A stretch of DNA of 18,267 nt from Alistipes sp. GTDB lineage: Bacteria; Bacteroidota; Bacteroidia; Bacteroidales; Rikenellaceae. The translations under genes and the position numbers were made by a program. The stretch is taken from the NCBI GenBank assembly GCA_017560305.1, contig JAFYOF010000007.1:1-18267 (forward strand), given 5' to 3'. Every line of letters starts with the position of its first letter. Positions within the stretch are counted from its first letter, which is position 1. This document shows positions 12,566 to 18,267 of this stretch, one piece after another. The notes under the pieces are model-generated. The model did not search any database. It saw nothing but the letters and a program-made list of their open reading frames with translations, and was not told where the DNA came from.

Positions 12566-13792
12566 ATGAAGAAAAGTTTCATTTTGCTGGTGGCATCGTT
12601 GTGTATGGTGCTTTCAGCGCAGGCTCAAACAAAGGTCAGGGAGTCGAAGACTACTTTCGCCAAGGAGGCGTTGCAGCCCTATGTTGATAGCGGTCAGTTG
12701 GCTGGTGCTATCAGCGTATTCTACAAGGATGGTGTTCAGGAGACTTGTTGCATAGGCTATGCCGATGTCGAGGCGAAGCGCGCCATTGATATGGATAATG
12801 TCTTTATGCAGTGCTCGCAGACCAAGGGATTCTGCGGTGTGACCATCGCAAAACTTGTTGAGGAGGGTAAAATCTCGCTCGATGACCCAGTGTCGAAGTA
12901 TCTTCCAGAGTTCAGAGAGCTGTGGGTGCAGGAGTATAATAAGGATGGTGTGCGTATGCTCCGCAGAGCGAAGAATGTGCTCACAGTTCGTATGGTGCTC
13001 AACCACACGGGCGGTTTCCCATTTGAGATTAGCGCCAAGCAGGGTAATATCCGTGGCGGTGGCTGGTCTGGTGGTGCTCCTTTGCGTCAGGTGGCAGCCA
13101 TTGCAGCGGCTTCTCCAATTATGTTCGAGCCAGGTACTGCTGAGATGTATTCTAACACAGGTATCGATATCGGCGGTGCTATCGTAGAGGTGGTTACTGG
13201 TATGAAGTGGGAGGATTATCTGAAGCAGGAGGTGCTTGATCCACTCGGTATGAACTCTACTTGGTTCTGGCCTACCGACAAGCAGCTCAAGACAAAGATT
13301 GAGTTGTATGCTACACAGCAGAATGGTCCAGCGAAGTGGGTTGAGGAGATGGATATGCAGCAGCGTCCCTACAACGATGAGCATGTGTTTGCATCGGCTG
13401 GTGCGGGCTTGTGGACAACCGCTAACGATCAGTTGAAGTTCTACAAGATGTTGATGAACCTCGGCGTGGGCGACAATGGCGTGCGCATCCTGAAGGAGGA
13501 GACCGTGAAGAATCTCTTGGCTCGTTCAACTCGTCCATCAAATATGTCGGGCTATTCACTCGGTTTGGCTGCTCCGGTGGAGGATAATGAGAATTGCTGG
13601 TTTGGTCACGGCGGTGCGTGGGGTACTAATTGCTCAGTGAACTGGCACACCAAGCAGTTGCGAATGTGGGTTATCCAGAATGCGGGTGGCGGTCAGCCTT
13701 GGAGCCCAGCAGTGGATAAGGCGGCAGAGAAGTTCTTTGCTCAGCCATTCGACAATTCTGATGTTAAGGCATACACAGGCAGAACAAAGTAA
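12566..13792 (+). CDS. Secreted serine hydrolase of the class C beta-lactamase family
   Basis: A 408-residue protein with a signal peptide ending at AQA-Q (residues 20/21). The three catalytic motifs of the beta-lactamase/DD-peptidase fold are present: S84-x-x-K87 (SQTK), Y195-S-N197, and the HGG triad at 348-350 (GHGGAWGTN) in place of KTG. The His version of the third motif is typical of the esterase/peptidase-like branch rather than of resistance beta-lactamases, so the substrate may be a peptide, ester or cell-wall fragment. Other family landmarks are LVEEGKISLDDPVSKYLPEF, LNHTGG and YLKQEVLDPLGM. The gene has its own promoter and terminator and stands directly upstream of the blaI/M56 operon, which raises the possibility that it is under that repressor, but no full operator dyad is seen in its promoter. 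Confidence 0.9.
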   Translation: MKKSFILLVASLCMVLSAQAQTKVRESKTTFAKEALQPYVDSGQLAGAISVFYKDGVQETCCIGYADVEAKRAIDMDNVFMQCSQTKGFCGVTIAKLVEEGKISLDDPVSKYLPEFRELWVQEYNKDGVRMLRRAKNVLTVRMVLNHTGGFPFEISAKQGNIRGGGWSGGAPLRQVAAIAAASPIMFEPGTAEMYSNTGIDIGGAIVEVVTGMKWEDYLKQEVLDPLGMNSTWFWPTDKQLKTKIELYATQQNGPAKWVEEMDMQQRPYNDEHVFASAGAGLWTTANDQLKFYKMLMNLGVGDNGVRILKEETVKNLLARSTRPSNMSGYSLGLAAPVEDNENCWFGHGGAWGTNCSVNWHTKQLRMWVIQNAGGGQPWSPAVDKAAEKFFAQPFDNSDVKAYTGRTK

Positions 13793-13815
13793 TTGTGTTG
13801 CTTTAGGTAGAAAAG

Positions 13816-13847
13816 GCGAAAATCTCAAGCGAGGTTTTCGCTTTTTT
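13816..13847 (+). terminator. Intrinsic terminator of the serine hydrolase gene
   Basis: GCGAAAATCTC (13816-13826) pairs with GAGGTTTTCGC (13831-13841), 11 bp with one G-U pair, loop AAGC, then six T's. It is nearly identical to the terminator at 16912-16946. Confidence 0.94.
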
Positions 13848-13864
13848 CTGTATAAAACGCGAGT

Positions 13865-13923
13865 AACTAAATATTTTAGTTGAAAAACTATAAAAATTAG
13901 TTGTATGTGAAATTTTTTTAGTT
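13865..13923. promoter_or_regulatory. Candidate BlaI-type operator array
   Basis: Two dyads of identical geometry: AACTA (13865-13869) N7 TAGTT (13877-13881), and AACTA (13886-13890) N7 TAGTT (13898-13902). They are 21 bp apart, two helical turns. A third TAGTT at 13919-13923 continues the 21-bp period with a degenerate left half. In the first dyad pairing extends to AACTAAA/TTTAGTT. The second dyad overlaps the -33 TTG and the third half-site overlaps the -7 box of the blaI promoter, so a bound dimer would block RNA polymerase. The layout fits autoregulation by the BlaI-type repressor encoded just downstream. Confidence 0.7.
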
Positions 13924-13930
13924 ATATTTG
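13901..13930 (+). promoter_or_regulatory. Promoter of the blaI - M56 operon
   Basis: TTG (13901-13903), 19-base spacer, TATATTTG (13923-13930): a good Bacteroidetes -33/-7 promoter. Transcription would start near 13935, leaving a leader of about 24 bases before the ATG at 13959. Confidence 0.72.
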
Positions 13931-13958
13931 CAATGTGAAACCTCAAAACATAATCATT

Positions 13959-14315
13959 ATGCAGAAATTAACGAACAAAGAGGAGGAGTTGATGAACTAT
14001 TTTTGGCAGTATGGTGCTATGTTCGTCAGGGATGTCGTGTTGCTCTACGATGATCCGAAGCCACACTTTAATACCGTATCTACGATGGTGCGAACATTGG
14101 AGACGAAAGGTTTTCTCGACCACGAGGCGTTCGGTAATACCTATCGTTATCGCCCAGTGGTGTCGCAGGAGGAGTTTTCAAAGGGGGTGCTCGGTAGTGT
14201 TGTGACTCGTTATTTCGATAACTCTTACAAGCGCGCTGTGTCGGCACTTATCGAGGAGGAGAAAATATCGGTGAGTGAGCTTGAGGAACTTATCCGTATG
14301 GTGCAGAATCAGTAA
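13959..14315 (+). CDS. BlaI/MecI/CopY-family transcriptional repressor
   Basis: The 118-residue protein from ATG 13959 begins MQKLTNKEEELMNYFWQYG, the standard start of this winged-helix family; an upstream in-frame GTG at 13935 is not needed and lies at the expected transcription start. The recognition helix region is HFNTVSTMVRTLETKGFL with the wing HEAFGNTYRYRPVVS, and the C-terminal helices (EEFSKGVLGSVVTRYF..., SALIEEEKISVSELEELIRMV) form the dimer domain. Family members repress until a membrane M56 protease causes their cleavage. The partner protease gene begins 11 bases after the stop. The promoter carries a double dyad that is the likely binding site. I leave the symbol empty because no beta-lactam link is shown. 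Confidence 0.92.
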   Translation: MQKLTNKEEELMNYFWQYGAMFVRDVVLLYDDPKPHFNTVSTMVRTLETKGFLDHEAFGNTYRYRPVVSQEEFSKGVLGSVVTRYFDNSYKRAVSALIEEEKISVSELEELIRMVQNQ

Positions 14316-14326
14316 TACGAAAACTT

Positions 14327-16891
14327 ATGTGGGACTTTATCCTATATCTCGGGCAGTCGGCGGTATGCCTTGCTGCGTTGTATCTGCTCTATAAGGCGAC
14401 GATGAGTTATGAGACGCTTCACCGACTGAATCGCGTGGTGTTGCTCGGCTCGGTTATGCTGGCGGCTGTGTTGCCGTTGTGCCATATCAAAATCGAGAAG
14501 GAGATTGAGGTTGTGCCGCAGGTGGCGGTGGCTGACAACATTGCGATGAATATGGTTGTGGCGGAGCAGGGTGTGGATGCCGTGGCGGTGGCGCGAGGCG
14601 TTGTTGTGGCTCTTTTTCTGCTGGGTGCGGCTGTGATGGTCGCAAGGCTTGTGATGAGTCAGCTCTCGGTGTGGCGTGTGGTGCGTAGCGGCGAGCAGCG
14701 ACCATTGGATGGTGATGTTATGCTCTCGGTGGTGGAGAAGTTGCCGACACCGTTTAGTTGGTTTTCGCGTGTGGTGGTCGATAGGGATGACGAGCAGTCG
14801 AACCTCGACCTTGTGCTTGAGCACGAGTTGGCGCATATTCGCCTACACCATTCGTGGGATGTGCTGGCGGTGGATATTGCTCTGTGCGTGTGGTGGTTTA
14901 ACCCTGCGCTGTGGCTTTTGCGCCGCGAGTTGCAGAGTCTGCACGAGTATCAGGCTGATGATGCGGTGCTTCGTAGGGGTATTGATGCAAAGACCTATCA
15001 AATATTATTAATAAAAAGAGCAGTTGGCTCAAGACTCCACTCCGTTGCCAACTGCTTGAATCACAGTAACCTTAAAAACAGAATCACTATGATGTGTAAG
15101 AAAAATTCTTCAAGGTGGTCGGCAGCAAAGTTGTTGCTCGTACTGCCATTGGTGGCGATCTCGCTTGCTGCGACTGCCACAACCGTTTATGTTCCAAAGG
15201 AACAGAACAAAGGTAATGAAAATTTTGTTGAAACGCAAATTGCAACGGCTGATGAGGAGCAGCCATACATTAAAGTACAGCAAATGCCAACATTCCAGGG
15301 CGGCGATTTGAATGCGTATCGAAATTGGATGCAGTCACAACTCCAGTATCCTAAAGAGGCTAAGGATAAGGGTATTAAAGGTCGAGTAATATTCTCGTTT
15401 GTTGTAGAGAAAGATGGCTCGGTTAGTGAATTTAAGGTGTTGAATACTCCTGATAAATTGCTGTCGGCAGAGGTCGAGCGTGTGTTCAAACTTACTCCAA
15501 AATGGGAGGCTGGCGAGCAGAATGGTAAGGAAGTAAGAGTGAAATTTACTGTACCAATCGTGTTTACAGGAGATGATGTTGCTGTATATAATAGAGTTTT
15601 TTCACAAGGTACACCATTGAGTGAAATGTCAAAAGATGCAGAGAGTGCGGTTGGTGAGGTGTCTGGTCGTGTAATTGATGCAAAGACCAAAAAACCAATT
15701 TCAGATGTAATCTTATTGATTAATGGTGCTGGTGTAGGTACACATTCCGATGCTTCTGGTCGTTACTCATTGAAGAAACTGCCTGAGGGTAAATATACAT
15801 TTGTAGCCTCTTGCGTTGGGTATAAAAGCGTAAAAAAGGACTTTGAGGTTTCGTCAAAGAAGAGCGCAGAGGTCAATTTTGAGTTGGAGGAGCAGGCTGT
15901 TGCTGTTGCTGAAATCGTTGTTGATAAGAATAAAACAGCAGCTCAAAACGAGTCAAATGTAAAAAATACGAAATTAGAGAAGGGTGATATTGTTGAGATG
16001 ACGTCCACAACGGGCGAGTCTATGCCTGTGAAATATGTTGGCGATTTTGCATCTGCGCTTGTGATGATTGATGGCAAGGAGGGCAAGATTGAAAATATTG
16101 GTGTGGATGATATAGAGTCATTTACAATTTTGAAGGATGAGCAGGCAACCAATATTTATGGTGAGAAGGGCAAGAATGGCGTGGTGTTGATTACAACAAA
16201 GAAGGCAGCACAAGTAAACAAGCAGCAGTCAGCGCAGGAGGAGGCGTTTATCAAGGTAGAGTCAATGCCAACTTTCCAGGGTGGCGATTTGAATGGTTAT
16301 CGTAATTGGGTGCAGTCGCAGTTGCTGTATCCCGCCGAGGCTAAAGAGAAGGGGATAAAGGGTCGTGTAATCTTCTCGTTTGTGGTTGAGAAGGATGGCT
16401 CGGTAAGCAATTTTGATGCTTTGCAAGCCCCTGATAAAATTCTTGTTGATGAGGTTGAGCGCGTTTTCAAACTCACTCCAAAATGGGAGCCAGGAAAGCA
16501 GAATGGTAAGGCGGTGAGAGTGAAATATACCGTACCGATATACTTTAATCTGGAGGATGCCGCTACTGCAACAACTGTTCAGCTTGAGGTGGGTTCAAAG
16601 GCTAAAGCCCACTTTGATATAGGTTTATCTTTTATTAAACAAGCTGATGCTTTACAAGAGAAAATAGATCTTAAAGCTTATGGCAGTAATACGGAATTTA
16701 GGTCTCTTCAAAAAGAGATAACTGATAAGTATTTGGATGCAGTTCCTGAATTGGAGAAGGCGTATGAATTAGCCCCTAATTATAAACCCATTGTTGAGAC
16801 TTTGAAGTTGCTTACTTTCCGCTTGCGTGATGAGAATGGTATGATGGCAAAGTATGAAAAATATAAAAAGGCATTTGATTTGGTGAATTAG
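14327..16891 (+). CDS. M56 (BlaR1-like) membrane metallopeptidase with two TonB C-terminal domains
   Basis: An 854-residue mosaic. Residues 1-285 are the M56 core: membrane helices about 4-26, 34-54, 86-109, 181-200 and 268-286, the zinc motif HELAH (166-170), and the third-ligand region LHEYQAD (E207). Residues 315-413 and 642-740 are two TonB C-terminal domains identical at 79 of 99 aligned positions. Between them are a carboxypeptidase-regulatory-like beta-sandwich (about 445-533, VSGRVIDAKTKKPI...) and a SusC-plug-like segment (about 569-626, DDIESFTILKDEQATNIYG...NGVVLITTKK). The end (754-854) is helical, TPR-like (AVPELEKAYELAPNYKPIVETL). There is no penicillin-binding sensor domain, so the extracytoplasmic part is not a beta-lactam receptor of the BlaR1 type. 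It likely cleaves or triggers loss of the BlaI-type repressor encoded upstream in response to an unknown envelope signal. Confidence 0.9.
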   Translation: MWDFILYLGQSAVCLAALYLLYKATMSYETLHRLNRVVLLGSVMLAAVLPLCHIKIEKEIEVVPQVAVADNIAMNMVVAEQGVDAVAVARGVVVALFLLGAAVMVARLVMSQLSVWRVVRSGEQRPLDGDVMLSVVEKLPTPFSWFSRVVVDRDDEQSNLDLVLEHELAHIRLHHSWDVLAVDIALCVWWFNPALWLLRRELQSLHEYQADDAVLRRGIDAKTYQILLIKRAVGSRLHSVANCLNHSNLKNRITMMCKKNSSRWSAAKLLLVLPLVAISLAATATTVYVPKEQNKGNENFVETQIATADEEQPYIKVQQMPTFQGGDLNAYRNWMQSQLQYPKEAKDKGIKGRVIFSFVVEKDGSVSEFKVLNTPDKLLSAEVERVFKLTPKWEAGEQNGKEVRVKFTVPIVFTGDDVAVYNRVFSQGTPLSEMSKDAESAVGEVSGRVIDAKTKKPISDVILLINGAGVGTHSDASGRYSLKKLPEGKYTFVASCVGYKSVKKDFEVSSKKSAEVNFELEEQAVAVAEIVVDKNKTAAQNESNVKNTKLEKGDIVEMTSTTGESMPVKYVGDFASALVMIDGKEGKIENIGVDDIESFTILKDEQATNIYGEKGKNGVVLITTKKAAQVNKQQSAQEEAFIKVESMPTFQGGDLNGYRNWVQSQLLYPAEAKEKGIKGRVIFSFVVEKDGSVSNFDALQAPDKILVDEVERVFKLTPKWEPGKQNGKAVRVKYTVPIYFNLEDAATATTVQLEVGSKAKAHFDIGLSFIKQADALQEKIDLKAYGSNTEFRSLQKEITDKYLDAVPELEKAYELAPNYKPIVETLKLLTFRLRDENGMMAKYEKYKKAFDLVN
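15269..16546 (+). repeat. Internal duplication of the TonB C-terminal domain
   Basis: Bases 15269-15565 and 16250-16546 encode the same 99-residue domain (20 differences), offset by 981 bases. The DNA also remains clearly similar, with long shared stretches around the MPTFQGGDLN and GRVIFSFVVEKDGSVS codons, so the duplication is fairly recent or kept alike by gene conversion. Confidence 0.9.
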
Positions 16892-16911
16892 TTATTCGTA
16901 ATGATAGGCAA

Positions 16912-16946
16912 GGCGAAAATCTCTGCGGAGGTTTTCGTCTTTTTTT
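16912..16946 (+). terminator. Intrinsic terminator of the blaI - M56 operon
   Basis: GGCGAAAATCTC (16912-16923) pairs with GAGGTTTTCGTC (16928-16939), 12 bp with two G-U pairs, loop TGCG, then seven T's (16940-16946). The T-run reaches the stop codon of the convergent MATE gene. In the opposite direction no T-run follows, so it is a one-way terminator. Confidence 0.94.
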
Positions 16947-18264
16947 ACTCCGCCTGGCGGTAGATGCTTTTTAGGCGGGCAGACATAAAGTATTGCAGGA
17001 TGCCTCGCAGAGCCATAAACGATGTGAAGGCGAGCCAGAGGGCGTTGTTGCCAATCACTGGGCGCAGCGAGAAAAAGAGTCCGAAATAGAGCGCTGTGGC
17101 GATAATCATCGAGTCACGCATTATGCGCGACTGGGTTGCGCCGACCATCACGCCATCCATCATAAATGGCAACGATGCCGCCAACGGAATGGCAATTATC
17201 CAACCGATATAACGACCCGCATAGTCCAAAATCAGTGGGGTGTTCTCTGCTCCATCCTCGATAAACAGACCGAGCAACTCCTGCCAGAACCCGGTGTAGA
17301 GTGCAGAATAAGCCACGCCTACCACTATGCTCCAAAGCATACAACGCTTCACGCAAAGACGCAGCGATGAGCCATCCTTCGCACCGATAAAACGCCCTGT
17401 GAGAGCCTCGGCGGCATAGGCGAAACCATCGGTCATATATGAGAATAGGGTGAATAACTCCAGCAGAATGGTGTTCACGGCGAGTATCACTTCGTCATCC
17501 ATACGCGCCGAAGCGGCGGTGAAGAAGGTGTAGGTCGCCACGATGCAGAGTGTGCGGATGATGATGTCGCCGTTGATTGAGAAGAACTCTTTAAGAGCTT
17601 TGAGGTCAATGACTTCTGCGAATGATATGCGCACCATCTTGTGGCGGTAGTGCCACCAGGTGATAAGGGAGGTGATTGCCACGCCAGTCCATTGTGCCAC
17701 AACCGAGGCATAGGCTATGCCCGTAATGCCCCAGCCCAAAGGAAAGGCAAACCAGAGGCTGCAGGCGATGTGGATGATGTTTACCACAATGGCAACAATC
17801 ATTGGTATAATGGCGTTCTGCATACCCGTCAGCCAACCGTTCAGTGCAAAGAGCAATACGCCAGCCGGTACAGCCCAGATGCGGGCGAAGAAATACTCCG
17901 CCACCTGCTCGCCTCCGTTCATAATTTTGATAGCCGCATTGCCTATGGGGTGCTGCAAAATGAGCATCATCACGCCGACCACCAGAGCTACCATCGTAGA
18001 GCGGGCAAGCATCAGGGTAGTGGTGCGGTCATCTCCCGCGCCAAATGCCTGGGCGGTGATGCCGCTTGTGCCCATACGGATGAACGAGCAGTTCCAGTAG
18101 ATGAAGTTGAAGATGGTCACGCCGATTGCCAGCGAGCCGATGTTGCTCACTGCCTCGCCCAGATGACCCGCAATCATCGTTCCCACGATGCCCATAATCG
18201 GCACGGTGATGTTGGAAATGATGTTGGGGATGGCGATGCGTAGTATCTCCCTGTTGATATTCAT
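16945..18264 (-). CDS. MATE-family efflux transporter (DinF-like)
   Basis: A 439-residue integral membrane protein read on the - strand from ATG at 18264. It shows the MATE layout: an N-terminal NREILRIAIPNIISNITVPIMGIVGTMIAGHLG segment, the GTSGITAQAFGAGD loop, GNAAIKIMNGG, and the second half starting near INGDIIIRTLCIVATYTFFTAASA with TGRFIGAKDG mirroring the first-half loop, about twelve hydrophobic helices in all. These proteins export cationic drugs, metabolites or precursors using Na+ or H+ gradients; the shape is closest to DinF-like members, substrate unknown. It is complete, but its promoter lies beyond the window edge. It is convergent with the M56 gene, with 53 bases between the two stops. 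Confidence 0.93.
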   Translation of the reverse strand: MNINREILRIAIPNIISNITVPIMGIVGTMIAGHLGEAVSNIGSLAIGVTIFNFIYWNCSFIRMGTSGITAQAFGAGDDRTTTLMLARSTMVALVVGVMMLILQHPIGNAAIKIMNGGEQVAEYFFARIWAVPAGVLLFALNGWLTGMQNAIIPMIVAIVVNIIHIACSLWFAFPLGWGITGIAYASVVAQWTGVAITSLITWWHYRHKMVRISFAEVIDLKALKEFFSINGDIIIRTLCIVATYTFFTAASARMDDEVILAVNTILLELFTLFSYMTDGFAYAAEALTGRFIGAKDGSSLRLCVKRCMLWSIVVGVAYSALYTGFWQELLGLFIEDGAENTPLILDYAGRYIGWIIAIPLAASLPFMMDGVMVGATQSRIMRDSMIIATALYFGLFFSLRPVIGNNALWLAFTSFMALRGILQYFMSARLKSIYRQAE

Positions 18265-18267
18265 AAC

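Noticed and set aside
16033..16206. A SusC/TonB-dependent receptor fragment
   Set aside because: Only a plug-like piece is present with no beta-barrel, and it is in frame within the M56 protein.
12566..16891. A classical beta-lactam resistance locus (bla-blaI-blaR1)
   Set aside because: The hydrolase has an HGG third motif rather than KTG, and the M56 protein has no penicillin-binding sensor domain; only the repressor/protease logic is shared.

Overview
The window reads as a chromosomal segment of a Bacteroidales bacterium, probably close to Rikenellaceae/Alistipes (genus level is inference). Supporting signs are a Bacteroidetes-type bS21, Bacteroidetes TAnnTTTG (-7) promoter motifs, starts in A/T-rich context without functional Shine-Dalgarno sites, a CCDC81-type HU protein, the order sigma-54 activator - lptE - TPR protein - secG, and an M56 peptidase carrying TonB and SusC-plug-like pieces. 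Nearly everything lies on the + strand; only the last gene (a MATE exporter) is on the - strand. No tRNA, rRNA, CRISPR array or insertion sequence was seen, and no stretch over 300 bases lacks a gene.

Layout. 1-765: 3' part of kdsD (KDO synthesis). 824-4541: tight operon of a tandem DUF1080 secreted protein, a two-helix membrane protein, an ApbE-type FMN transferase and an exported Gfo/Idh/MocA oxidoreductase; DUF1080 plus Gfo/Idh/MocA is the pairing of the 3-keto-glycoside route of sugar cleavage. 4554-4892: an AT-rich orphan ORF that looks acquired. 4953-6806: UbiD decarboxylase. 6819-7766: membrane-anchored triple helix-hairpin-helix protein. 7879-8070: rpsU with its own terminator. 8229-8798: GNAT acetyltransferase. 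8934-12410: envelope/secretion operon (HU-like membrane protein, sigma-54 activator, lptE, TPR-like protein, secG) ending in a UUCG-loop terminator. 12566-13792: secreted serine beta-lactamase-like hydrolase as a single-gene unit. 13959-16891: blaI - M56 (BlaR1-like) two-gene operon. 16945-18264: MATE exporter, convergent.

Most notable: (a) two identical-geometry AACTA-N7-TAGTT dyads, 21 bp apart, with a third half-site again 21 bp on, overlapping the blaI promoter: a candidate operator array for the BlaI-type repressor; (b) the partner M56 protein has no penicillin-sensor domain but two nearly identical TonB C-terminal domains around a carboxypeptidase-regulatory and a SusC-plug-like segment; (c) an ApbE inside a keto-sugar operon, with a changed metal ligand and no visible flavinylation target; (d) a dense cluster of inverted repeats plus a TAnnTTTG motif inside the helix-hairpin-helix gene upstream of rpsU; (e) an almost identical terminator hairpin used twice, about 3.1 kb apart. 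All functional statements rest on reading motifs by eye; no database search was run.
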